Notes under the pieces: model-generated
What the model was told of the DNA's origin: nothing
Database searches by the model: none
Seen by the model: only the letters and a program-made list of their open reading frames with translations
Source: JADJEK01 sp052034255
GTDB taxonomy: Bacteria > Planctomycetota > B15-G4 > JADJEK01
Assembly: GCA_052034255.1 (NCBI GenBank)
Contig: JBPOIU010000031.1
Location: forward strand, 1 to 64,000
Length of the DNA: 64,000 nucleotides
Direction: 5' to 3'
Part shown: positions 33,646 to 41,280 of the stretch, in pieces
How the letters are laid out: the number at the start of each line of letters is the position of its first letter
Position numbering within the stretch: position 1 is the stretch's first letter
Translations under genes and position numbers: made by a program

Positions 33646-35324
33646 GTCCGCTGTTGCGTGCCTCGGTCGTCGGATGCGCGCTGGGTTTGGCGGGATGCGG
33701 AGCGGACTCCGCGCAGCCCGGGCCGTTCTCGTTCGTCGACGTGACGGCGGACAGTGGGATCGCGTTTCGGCACGCGAACGGAGCGCATGGTCAGCGGCAA
33801 TTGCCGGAGACGATGGGCGGGTCGGCGGGTTGGTTCGACCTCGAGAACGATGGCGATTTCGACGTCTTCCTCGGGCAGAGCGGTGAACTCGGGGACGTCC
33901 CGCGCGGCGACCAAGGCCGCTCCGCCGTGTTCGTGAACGACGGCGGGACGTTCCGCGACGAGACCGCTCGTGTCCTTCCGCGCGCCGATCTCGGCTACGG
34001 GCAAGGCGTCGCGGTCGGCGACGTGAACGGCGACGGCGACGAGGACCTCTACGTCACGAACTACGGGCCGAACGTGCTGCTCGCGAATCGATCAGGGACG
34101 TTGGTCGACGTGACGTCCACCAGCGGTTGCGGCGATCCGTCGTGGTCCGCGTCCGCGGTGTTCTTCGACAAGGAAGGTGACGGCGACCTCGATCTCTACG
34201 TCACGAACTACGTCGAGTACGACCTCGCGGCCGCATTGGCGATGTCCCCGCGTGGTGAGGGCTTCGTGGCCTATCCGCATCCGGATCGCTTCCGCGCCGC
34301 GCCCGACGTGCTGTACGAGAACGATGGCGCCGGCAACCTGCGCGACGTCACGCATGCAGCGGGCATTCATGACGTCGATGGCAAGGGGCTCGGCGTCGTG
34401 GCGGCGGACCTCGATCTCGATGGCGATCAGGACCTCTACGTCGCGAACGACTCGACGCCGAATTTCTTGTTCCGCAACGAGGGCAACGGCACGTTTCGCG
34501 ACGTCTCGGGTGACTCGAATGCCGCGTACGACGTCAACGGCCGCACACAAGCCGGCATGGGAGTCACGGTCGGCGACGCGGACGGTGACGGCCGCTTCGA
34601 CCTGTTCGTGACCAACCTCGACCAGGAAACGAACACGCTGTACCGCCAGCTCGATGCGCTCGTGTTCGAGGACGCGACGCTCCCGCGCGGGCTCGGTGTG
34701 GTGTCGCTGCCGTACGTCGGATTCGGCACCACGTTCGTCGATCTCGATCTGGACGCGGACGAGGATCTGTTCGTCGCGAACGGTCACATCATCGACAACG
34801 TCGAGACGATCCAACCCGGCACGCCGACGACGTTCCGCCAACGTTGCCTGGTGTTCGAGAACGATGGCCGTGGCGTATTCACCGAACTCGGCCCCCGCGC
34901 GGCGCCCGCGCTCGCCGAACCCCGCGTCGCGCGGGCACTGGCGCTGGCCGACGTCGATGGGGACCTCGATCTCGACGCATTGATCGCGCAGAACGCGGGT
35001 CCCGCCGTCTTGCTGCGCAACGACTGCGCGCGCGTGCACCGTCCGCTGCGGGTCCACGCGGTCGACGCACACGGCGCGCCCGCGCGCGGCGCGGTGGTGG
35101 AGGTCGACGTCGACGGCATCGTCCAGCGGCGGATCGTCGGGCATCCGGGCTCGTATTGCGCCGCGAACGATCCACGCGCGTTCTTCGCGGTTCCCCACGA
35201 CCCGCGCAGCGTCGTGATCCGTTGGACGAACGGTCGGCGCACCGAGCTGACGGACGTCGCCGCCGGAACCGCGATTCGCGTCCAGCACGATGGGCACTGC
35301 GTCGTCGAGCTCCCGGCGCGCTGA
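33642..35324 (+). CDS. FG-GAP/VCBS repeat lipoprotein of the ASPIC/UnbV (CRTAC1-like) family
   Basis: The 560-residue protein begins with a lipoprotein signal (lipobox LAGC). It has at least five FG-GAP repeats with calcium-type loops (DLENDGDFDVFLG, DVNGDGDEDLYVTNYG, DKEGDGDLDLYVTNYV, DLDLDGDQDLYVANDS, DADGDGRFDLFVTN), which form a beta-propeller. The end (VIRWTNGRRTELTDVAAG) is the ASPIC/UnbV pattern. It would sit on the outside of a membrane and bind protein or glycan. Its start overlaps the TPR lipoprotein stop, so the two are likely made together. Confidence 0.88.
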   Translation: MSPLLRASVVGCALGLAGCGADSAQPGPFSFVDVTADSGIAFRHANGAHGQRQLPETMGGSAGWFDLENDGDFDVFLGQSGELGDVPRGDQGRSAVFVNDGGTFRDETARVLPRADLGYGQGVAVGDVNGDGDEDLYVTNYGPNVLLANRSGTLVDVTSTSGCGDPSWSASAVFFDKEGDGDLDLYVTNYVEYDLAAALAMSPRGEGFVAYPHPDRFRAAPDVLYENDGAGNLRDVTHAAGIHDVDGKGLGVVAADLDLDGDQDLYVANDSTPNFLFRNEGNGTFRDVSGDSNAAYDVNGRTQAGMGVTVGDADGDGRFDLFVTNLDQETNTLYRQLDALVFEDATLPRGLGVVSLPYVGFGTTFVDLDLDADEDLFVANGHIIDNVETIQPGTPTTFRQRCLVFENDGRGVFTELGPRAAPALAEPRVARALALADVDGDLDLDALIAQNAGPAVLLRNDCARVHRPLRVHAVDAHGAPARGAVVEVDVDGIVQRRIVGHPGSYCAANDPRAFFAVPHDPRSVVIRWTNGRRTELTDVAAGTAIRVQHDGHCVVELPAR

Positions 35325-35348
35325 ACCCTCGGGGCCCCCGCACCAAGA

Positions 35349-35390
35349 CACGACGAGGACTCCGCCGTTCCCGTCGGAGCCCTCGTCGTG
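35349..35390. terminator. Strong hairpin between convergent genes
   Basis: CACGACGAGG pairs with CCTCGTCGTG, and inside it CTCCG pairs with CGGAG. The element sits between the FG-GAP lipoprotein gene (+) and the sigma factor gene (-), both of which end nearby. There is no T-run on either side, but its position suits a bidirectional terminator. Confidence 0.75.
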
Positions 35391-35421
35391 CGCGCGCCGT
35401 CGGCGGCGAGTCGACCACGCA

Positions 35422-36300
35422 TCAGGTCAGCAGCTTGCCCCGCACCTTGTCGAGCTGGACCTTCAGCTTGTTCATGACGTTCGAGTGGATCTGGCAGACG
35501 CGCGACTCGGTGAGGTTCAGGATCTCGCCGATCTCTCGCATGGTCAGACCTTCGTAGTAGTACATGATCACGATCAGCTTCTCCTTGCGGGAGAGCGAGC
35601 GCGTGATCGCGTGCATCACGTCCTTCTGGTTCAAGGCGTCGAGCGGATTCGCGCCCTGCTTGTCCTCGAGCACCTCGATCTTGCTCAACGAGTCGTCGTC
35701 GTCGCGCTCGTCCCATTTCTCGGACAGCGAGAAGATCGTGCGGGCCGACGAGGCCTCTTTGAGGTCGGAGTAGTCGTGGATGGAGATGCCGAGCTTCTTC
35801 GCCATCTCGTAGGCGGTCGGCGCGCGACCGAGTTCCATCTCGAGCTGCTGTTCGGCGCGCGAGATCTGACCGGCCTTGATGCGCACGAGGCGCGGCACCC
35901 AGTCCTGCGAGCGCAGCTCGTCGAGGATCGAACCGCGGATGCGGGTCGTGCAGTAGGTCTTGAACTTGATGCCGCGTTCGAGGTCGAAGCCATCGATCGC
36001 GTCCATGAGGCCGAAGACGCCGGCGCTCTGGAGGTCTTCGAGCTCGATGCTCTTCGGCAGACTCACGAGCAGGCGCTCGGAGATGTAGCGGACGAGCGGC
36101 ATGTAGCGCTCGATCAGCTGATTGCGGAGCTCCGGCGAGCCCTGCGCCTTGTATTGGCGCCAGACGTCGTCGATCTCGCTGTTGTTCGCGGGGGTCTCGC
36201 CGTTTTCTTTCACCGGCGTCTCGGTGCGCGTTTGCGCCGGCCGATGGCGAGTGAGGAACGAGGGGGCGTTGATCTTGGCGCGGGTCGACTCGCGGCTCAT
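35422..36300 (-). CDS. Alternative sigma factor of the FliA/WhiG type
   Basis: The 292-residue protein has sigma region 2 (RYMPLVRYISERL, LEDLQSAGVFGLMDAIDGFD, IKFKTYCTTRIRGSILDELRSQDWVPR), region 3 (about 130-170) and region 4 (LTMREIGEILNLTESRVCQIHSNVMNKL). This set without region 1.1 is typical of FliA (flagella) and WhiG (sporulation) sigma factors. No flagellar gene is present in the window. The ATG has AAGGAGA six bases before it. The leader of about 170 bases carries a predicted c-di-GMP-I riboswitch, so expression should respond to c-di-GMP. Confidence 0.93.
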   Translation of the reverse strand: MSRESTRAKINAPSFLTRHRPAQTRTETPVKENGETPANNSEIDDVWRQYKAQGSPELRNQLIERYMPLVRYISERLLVSLPKSIELEDLQSAGVFGLMDAIDGFDLERGIKFKTYCTTRIRGSILDELRSQDWVPRLVRIKAGQISRAEQQLEMELGRAPTAYEMAKKLGISIHDYSDLKEASSARTIFSLSEKWDERDDDDSLSKIEVLEDKQGANPLDALNQKDVMHAITRSLSRKEKLIVIMYYYEGLTMREIGEILNLTESRVCQIHSNVMNKLKVQLDKVRGKLLT

Positions 36301-36344
36301 CGGATCTCCTTTTCGACTCGTCGTGCGGCGTCTCCTCGTCGCGC

Positions 36345-36452
36345 TCGAGTCGGCAACTGGCTGCCATCCCGCTCCATCGATGAGCGGCTTAGGCCCTGAA
36401 GCTTTGCGTCCCTCCCTTTCGGGAGGTTTGCCCTTGGACGGTGGCCGTCACA
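36345..36452 (-). promoter_or_regulatory. Cyclic di-GMP-I (GEMM-I) riboswitch in the sigma factor leader
   Basis: Read on the minus strand the order of conserved blocks is that of GEMM-I: GGGCAAACC (36433-36425), a perfect six-pair stem CCTCCC/GGGAGG capped by GAAA (36420-36417), GGACGCAAAGC (ending 36401), GGCCTAAGCC, and a second stem CCGCTC/GAGCGG. The middle G of GGG, equivalent to the base that reads the ligand in the V. cholerae RNA, is G, which favours c-di-GMP over cGAMP. The aptamer ends about 45 bases before the sigma factor ATG. The space between them could form either a terminator or a ribosome-site-masking stem, and the direction of control cannot be read with confidence. Confidence 0.85.
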
Positions 36453-36480
36453 CGGCGCAGCGGCGTTCGTCCAGGCGCAG

Positions 36481-36507
36481 AGTGTACCGGCGGTAGTCTC
36501 GGGTCAA
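36481..36507 (-). promoter_or_regulatory. Possible vegetative promoter for the riboswitch-sigma transcript
   Basis: On the minus strand TTGACC (36507-36502) and TACACT (36486-36481) are separated by 15 bases, slightly short. They lie just upstream of the riboswitch in an unusually AT-rich patch (GTATAAGC also nearby at 36525-36520). A start near 36474 would give a leader of about 170 bases. Confidence 0.35.
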
Positions 36508-36656
36508 GCTGGAAAATGTCAGCTTATACACTTTATTCGGACATGACCGTTTGGGCTTGAGGAGAAGCTGTGAAAAGCCGGGCTGCATCGGTGGAGAAGG
36601 CGTGAATGGCCGGTGGGCGGGAAGTTTGGCCGCGTGGAACGAGGGGCCTGCAACGC

Positions 36657-36691
36657 GCGCGGGGCGCCCGGCGATGCCGGACGCCCCGCGC
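36657..36691. terminator. Very stable GC hairpin downstream of a minus-strand gene
   Basis: GCGCGGGGCG pairs with CGCCCCGCGC, and CCGG pairs with CCGG inside, around a short GATG loop. It lies 26 bp after the stop of the 174-residue minus-strand gene and upstream of the riboswitch promoter, so it should separate the two transcription units. Confidence 0.75.
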
Positions 36692-36716
36692 TTTGGTCGA
36701 TTGGAGGAGCCGTCGC

Positions 36717-37241
36717 TCAGGGAGTCGGGACGGGCTTCAACGTGCGTCCGCGCGACAACTTGAGGAAGTCGGCCGCGAACTCGACGAACTGTTCTTCGAC
36801 GAAGCGGCTGAACCCGGAGAGATCGGCGGTGCCGTAGTCGACCGAGTAGGTGGACGAATCGCGGTCGCCGTTGATCACCGTCTTCTTGACGTGCACCTGG
36901 ATCGCGCCGGCGTCGGGCTGGATCTCGAGCAGGAACGTCAAGCGCGAGAAGAACTTGCCGAGATGGCCTTGAGCGTCGAACAGCACTTCGTCGCAGTGCA
37001 GTTCGATGCGGTACTTGCCCTCGAAGAACGACTTGGTCCGGACGAAGCCGACGACCTCGCCGCTGAACTTCTGGGCGTACTCGTCGATCACGTGCTCGAG
37101 CTGCTCGCGCCGTTCGAGGCGGAGTTCGACCGCGGACGCTCGGGCGAGTTCGCGCTCGGCCTCGGCCGCGCGGGCCTGGCGCTGAGCTTGATCTTGCTCT
37201 TCGCGAATCTGGCGCAGGCGATCCTGGAAATCCGTGACCAT
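36717..37241 (-). CDS. Small coiled-coil protein of unknown function
   Basis: The 174-residue protein begins MVTDFQDRLRQIREEQ. It has a strongly charged coiled coil over residues 1-55 and then a compact mixed domain (FSGEVVGFVRTKSFFEGKYRIELHCDEV, IQVHVKKTVINGDRD). No signal peptide, membrane segment or recognised family. The ATG at 37241 is preceded by GAAGGTGGAG. It is 181 bp from the next gene on the same strand. Confidence 0.7.
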   Translation of the reverse strand: MVTDFQDRLRQIREEQDQAQRQARAAEAERELARASAVELRLERREQLEHVIDEYAQKFSGEVVGFVRTKSFFEGKYRIELHCDEVLFDAQGHLGKFFSRLTFLLEIQPDAGAIQVHVKKTVINGDRDSSTYSVDYGTADLSGFSRFVEEQFVEFAADFLKLSRGRTLKPVPTP

Positions 37242-37422
37242 GGACGCTCCACCTTCTGGCGATCGACTCCGAGGCGCTCGGAGCGAGTCGCGGTTCACTC
37301 TAGCCCACGATTTCCGCGGAAGAAAACGGGCGTTTCAAAAAGGGTTCCGTCGCCGTTCCACGCGTTCGTGTGCCGCTCGCCGCTTGCACCCTACAGGGCG
37401 ATTCGACCGCGCGCCGCGCGCT

Positions 37423-38241
37423 TCAAGGATCGTCACCCGACTTCGAAGGAGTCTTGTCGTCCTTGATCTTGCGGACTGACGACGATTGGCGCACGAGTTC
37501 GAGGCGCTCCACGCGCGCGCGCGCGAGCTTCGCCGAGCCGCTCGTGCCTTGGAAACGCGCCATGGCGTCGTCGATCGTCGTCAGCGCGGCGGTCGGATCG
37601 GAAGCCGCCAACGCCGCCGCTTGATCGACGACTTGATCGGCGGCGCGCTCCGAAGCCGACTGCAGTTCCGTCAACAGTAGTTCGATGTCGGAGCGATCGT
37701 CCGGCGATCGCTCACGCTCGATGCCCTGCAAGTAATCGAGGGCGGCCGTGAACTCGCCGCGCCCGACGATCTCGCGCGCGATCGCCGCCTGGCGTCCACG
37801 TGCTTCTTGCCAACGCGCCTGGCACGTCACGCGGACTTCGTCCTGGAGTTCCCGGAACTCGCGTTCGAACGGGCCTCCGACGAAGCGTGCGGCCTGTTCC
37901 GCGGCGATCGCGTCGAGCGCCGCGAGCGAGTGCGATCCCACGCGCTCCGACAGGGACTCGAGCAACTTCCTGCCATGGTCCCGTGCGGCCAGCGCCGCCT
38001 CGCAGCGCGCCTGCCCGAGTTCCGCGCGCGCCCGCGTCTCGCGCGTCGGAGCGTCGTCCGAGAGCGCGCGCCAATCGCGCGCCGCCGACTCGATCGCGCC
38101 CGAGCGCTCCGCGTGCTCGATCGCATCGGCCGCTTTGGTGAACGAGCGCTCGGCCTCGGAGCCCTCGGAACAGCCGAGGACGAGGCCGAGCGTCAAGCAA
38201 GCAACGCAGCGCGAAGCGACTCGAAGCGCGAACACGTTCAA
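37423..38241 (-). CDS. Helical lipoprotein of unknown function
   Basis: The 272-residue protein has a lipoprotein signal ending LVLGC. The mature protein is almost wholly alpha-helical and Ala/Arg/Glu-rich, with segments resembling TPR helices (AAREIVGRGEFTAALDYLQGIE, AAALAASDPTAALTTIDDAMARFQG). It overlaps the apt stop by 4 bp and so is probably translated with apt, although no functional link is evident. Confidence 0.75.
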   Translation of the reverse strand: MNVFALRVASRCVACLTLGLVLGCSEGSEAERSFTKAADAIEHAERSGAIESAARDWRALSDDAPTRETRARAELGQARCEAALAARDHGRKLLESLSERVGSHSLAALDAIAAEQAARFVGGPFEREFRELQDEVRVTCQARWQEARGRQAAIAREIVGRGEFTAALDYLQGIERERSPDDRSDIELLLTELQSASERAADQVVDQAAALAASDPTAALTTIDDAMARFQGTSGSAKLARARVERLELVRQSSSVRKIKDDKTPSKSGDDP

Positions 38242-38753
38242 TACTGCAGCAGGGAGTGCACGTCGAGGCCGCGGAGCTTCTCGCGTCCGTTCAACAGCTT
38301 CAATTCGATCACGACCAGGCCGGCGAGCGGTTCGCCGCCGACCGCGCGCACGAGCTTCGCCGCGGCGGCCATCGTGCCGCCGGTCGCGAGCAGGTCGTCG
38401 ACGATCGCGACGCGCTCACCGGGCGCGACGGCATCGCGGTGCATTTCGATCGCGTCGGTGCCGTACTCGAGCGAGTACGACTCACGGACCGTCTGGTAGG
38501 GGAGCTTGCCCGGCTTGCGGACCGGGACGAAGCCGAGGCCCATCTGGTGCGCGAGCGCGGTCCCGAAGATGAAGCCGCGCGACTCGATGCCGACGATCTT
38601 CGTGACGTTCTTGCCGGCGAGCAGATCCGCGAGCTTGCGGACCGTGAGGCGCAAGCCCTCGCCACTGCCGAGCAGCGGGGTCACGTCCTTGAACAGGATC
38701 CCCTTCTTGGGGAAGTCGGGGATGTCGCGGATCAGCTTCTTCAGTTCGTCCAT
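38238..38753 (-). CDS. apt: Adenine phosphoribosyltransferase
   Basis: The 171-residue protein should convert adenine and PRPP to AMP (purine salvage). It starts MDELKKLIRDIPDFPKKGILFKDVTPLL, the standard Apt N-terminus. It has GIESRGFIFGTALA, VRKPGKLPYQT and the PRPP loop VAIVDDLLATGGTM. The start lies 4 bases after the argS stop. The order argS-apt-lipoprotein is transcribed as one unit. Confidence 0.97.
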   Translation of the reverse strand: MDELKKLIRDIPDFPKKGILFKDVTPLLGSGEGLRLTVRKLADLLAGKNVTKIVGIESRGFIFGTALAHQMGLGFVPVRKPGKLPYQTVRESYSLEYGTDAIEMHRDAVAPGERVAIVDDLLATGGTMAAAAKLVRAVGGEPLAGLVVIELKLLNGREKLRGLDVHSLLQY

Positions 38754-38757
38754 GACT

Positions 38758-40473
38758 TCACATCTCCTCCAAGGCTTCGAGTCCGAGGACCGCGAGGCCA
38801 TTCTTCAGCACGATCTGCGCGGCGCGCACCAGCGCGAGCCGAGCCTCGGACGTGGCAGGTTCTTCGCCGAGGATTCGGCATTCGATGTAGAAGCGGTTGA
38901 GGATCGCGCCCAGTTCGAGCAAATAGTCCGCGACGAACGACGGTTCGCAGGCGTCCGCCGCTCGGGTCAGAACGCCGCGGAAGTCCGACATCTTGCGGAC
39001 CATTTCGCGTTCGACGTCGGTCCCTAGGCGCGCGAAGTCGGCACGCGCGAGCTCTGCGTCCGATTTCGCGCCGGCCTTGCGCAGGACGCTCGCGATGCGG
39101 GCGTAGCAGTACTGCACGTACGGACCGGTTTCGCCTTCGAACGCGAGCACCTCGTTCCAATCGAACACGATGTCGCGCACGCGGCGGTTCTTGAGGTCGT
39201 TGAACACGACGGCCCCGACGCCGATCGCTTTCGCGACGGCCGCGTCTTGCGCGAGGGCGGGGTTCTTCTCGGCGACGATCGCTTGGGCCCGCGCGACGGC
39301 TTGGGTCAGCACGTCCTCGAGCAGGAGGATGTCGCCGCTGCGGGTCGACATCTTGCGGTCCTTGAACCGCATCATGCCGAACGGCACGTGGACGACGCCG
39401 CTCGCGAACTCGCGGCCGAGCAGCTGCAGCACGCGGACCAGTTGCTGGAAGTGCAGCGATTGTGCGCCGCCGACCACGTACAGCGCCTTGGTGAAGCCGT
39501 ACGTCGCGTGGCGATACATCGCCGCCGCGAGGTCACGCGTGACGTAGAGGCTCGAGTCGTCGGCCTTCTGGATCAAGCAGATGCCGAGTCCGTCGGCGCT
39601 GAGATCGACGATGCGCGCGTCGCGACTCTCCTGGAGCAGGCCCTTCGCGGCGAGCTCCGCGACCACCGGCGCCATCTTGTCCTCGAAGAACGACTCGCCG
39701 GTGAACGCGTCGAACTGGATGCCGAGCAAGTCGTAGATGCGCCGGAACTCCGCTTCGCTGACGTCGCGGAAACGCTTCCACAGCCGCCGCGCTTCCGGAT
39801 CGCCGCGCTCGAGTTCCGCGAAGGCGCGGCGTGCGTCGTCGCGCAGACCGGGATTCGTCGCGAGCTCCTGGTTGAACGCGACGTAGAGCTCGAGCAGGTA
39901 CGGGATGCCCTCGGCGTCGAGCCGCGCCTCGTTGCCGTGACGGCGCCACGCCGTGATCAATTGGCCGAACTGCGTGCCCCAATCGCCGAGGTGATTGATG
40001 CCGACCACGCGGTACCCGAGCCGCCGATGGAGCCGCGCGATCGCGGCGCCGATGACGGTGGAGCGCAGATGGTGGATGCCGAACGGCTTCGCGATGTTCG
40101 GGGACGAGAAGTCGACGACGACCGTCTTGCCCGCGCCGAGGTCGCTGTCGCCGTAGCGATCGCCCTCGCCGAGGATCGCTTGCAGTGTGGAGCCGACGAA
40201 TGCGCCACGGTCGAGCGTGAAGTTCACGTACGGGCCGACGGCGCGCACGGACTCGAAGCCCGCTCCGCGCGCCAAGGGGGCGAGGGAGCCCGCGAGTTCG
40301 GTCGCGATCGCGACCGGGCTCTGTCGACGCTCTTTCGCGAGTTGGAAGCACGGCAGCGCGTAGTCGCCGAGCTTGGCTTCCTTGGGCGTTTCGATCCACG
40401 CGAGCGCTTGCGCTTCCGGGCAGGAAAGCGCCTGTGCCACCAGCTTCGCGATCGTGCTCTTGTGCTCGTCCAT
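38758..40473 (-). CDS. argS: Arginyl-tRNA synthetase
   Basis: The 571-residue class I synthetase has an N-terminal Add-1 domain and VVVDFSSPNIAKPFGIHHLRSTVIG, where the first class I signature reads GIHH instead of the usual HxGH. The KMSK loop reads KMSTR. The C-terminal anticodon-binding domain ends with NRFYIECRILGEEP and RLALVRAAQIVLKNGLAVLGLEALEEM, as in ArgS. The flanking residues are so well kept that identity is not in doubt; the GIHH variant probably remains active, since the last His is retained. Confidence 0.95.
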   Translation of the reverse strand: MDEHKSTIAKLVAQALSCPEAQALAWIETPKEAKLGDYALPCFQLAKERRQSPVAIATELAGSLAPLARGAGFESVRAVGPYVNFTLDRGAFVGSTLQAILGEGDRYGDSDLGAGKTVVVDFSSPNIAKPFGIHHLRSTVIGAAIARLHRRLGYRVVGINHLGDWGTQFGQLITAWRRHGNEARLDAEGIPYLLELYVAFNQELATNPGLRDDARRAFAELERGDPEARRLWKRFRDVSEAEFRRIYDLLGIQFDAFTGESFFEDKMAPVVAELAAKGLLQESRDARIVDLSADGLGICLIQKADDSSLYVTRDLAAAMYRHATYGFTKALYVVGGAQSLHFQQLVRVLQLLGREFASGVVHVPFGMMRFKDRKMSTRSGDILLLEDVLTQAVARAQAIVAEKNPALAQDAAVAKAIGVGAVVFNDLKNRRVRDIVFDWNEVLAFEGETGPYVQYCYARIASVLRKAGAKSDAELARADFARLGTDVEREMVRKMSDFRGVLTRAADACEPSFVADYLLELGAILNRFYIECRILGEEPATSEARLALVRAAQIVLKNGLAVLGLEALEEM

Positions 40474-40602
40474 CGATGGGTCGGAGTTGGGTCCGTGTCG
40501 GCCGCGAATGACCGCGTCGGGAAAACGCGACAGGCTAGCAGCCCGTCGAAGAAATCCGACGCCCTGCCCGGCGTTCGGCCCTTCGAATCTTGCGACGTCC
40601 CG

Positions 40603-41040
40603 TCAAACGGGGGGCAACCCGAGCGTGCGGCCAACCTGTTCCAGGACGAGCCGCAGATCGGGGTACGCGAGCAGCCGGTGCGCGTCCTCGTAACCCGCCC
40701 AGCACGTGTCGTCGTGTTCGTGGGACTGGACGACGCGGTCGTCACCGACCTCGCCGAGGAAGAACTCGACCGTCTTCAGCAGGCGGCCCTGGCTACCGCG
40801 GACCGGATAGGCGATCTCGGCATGGAACGACGGGTGAAGCCGCACGGTGCGGATGCCGGTTTCCTCGAGCGTCTCGCGGTACGCGGTCTCGAGTGCGGTC
40901 TCGTTGCGCTCGGCACGCCCCTTCGGGAAGCCCCACGTGTGATGCATCCGGTTGCGCAATAGCAAGAAACGCACACCCGCCTCGCAGCGGAGGTAGATGA
41001 CGATGCCGGCGGCGCGCTGGTGGGGAAGGGGCTCGTGCAT
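40603..41040 (-). CDS. Nudix hydrolase
   Basis: The 145-residue protein carries a complete Nudix box (GRAERNETALETAYRETLEETGI fits GX5EX7REUXEEXGU, with the catalytic glutamates). The preceding WGFPKG and the short length resemble diadenosine tetraphosphate or nucleotide-sugar hydrolases, but the substrate cannot be read from the sequence. It lies 129 bp upstream of argS on the same strand. An in-frame ATG 66 bases further upstream gives a longer but less typical N-terminus. Confidence 0.88.
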   Translation of the reverse strand: MHEPLPHQRAAGIVIYLRCEAGVRFLLLRNRMHHTWGFPKGRAERNETALETAYRETLEETGIRTVRLHPSFHAEIAYPVRGSQGRLLKTVEFFLGEVGDDRVVQSHEHDDTCWAGYEDAHRLLAYPDLRLVLEQVGRTLGLPPV

Positions 41041-41280
41041 GGACTCGTGGGGGAAGCGACGTGGATCACGCGGGAGAACGGATTCGATGCGTCCGCCCGA
41101 GGCCATTTCCCGGCATCGCGTCGAGTCGACCAGCTCGGCTCGGGTGGTGCCTCGAGCCCCGCTCGTCCCGTTGCTCCACGCATCATGCGTCGGACGGTCG
41201 TCGGACGGTTTCGCGGGACCGTTATCGCATGGAAGGGTGCGCGGATACAGGCTCGCGCCGACGAAATCGGCGGTGCCGTG

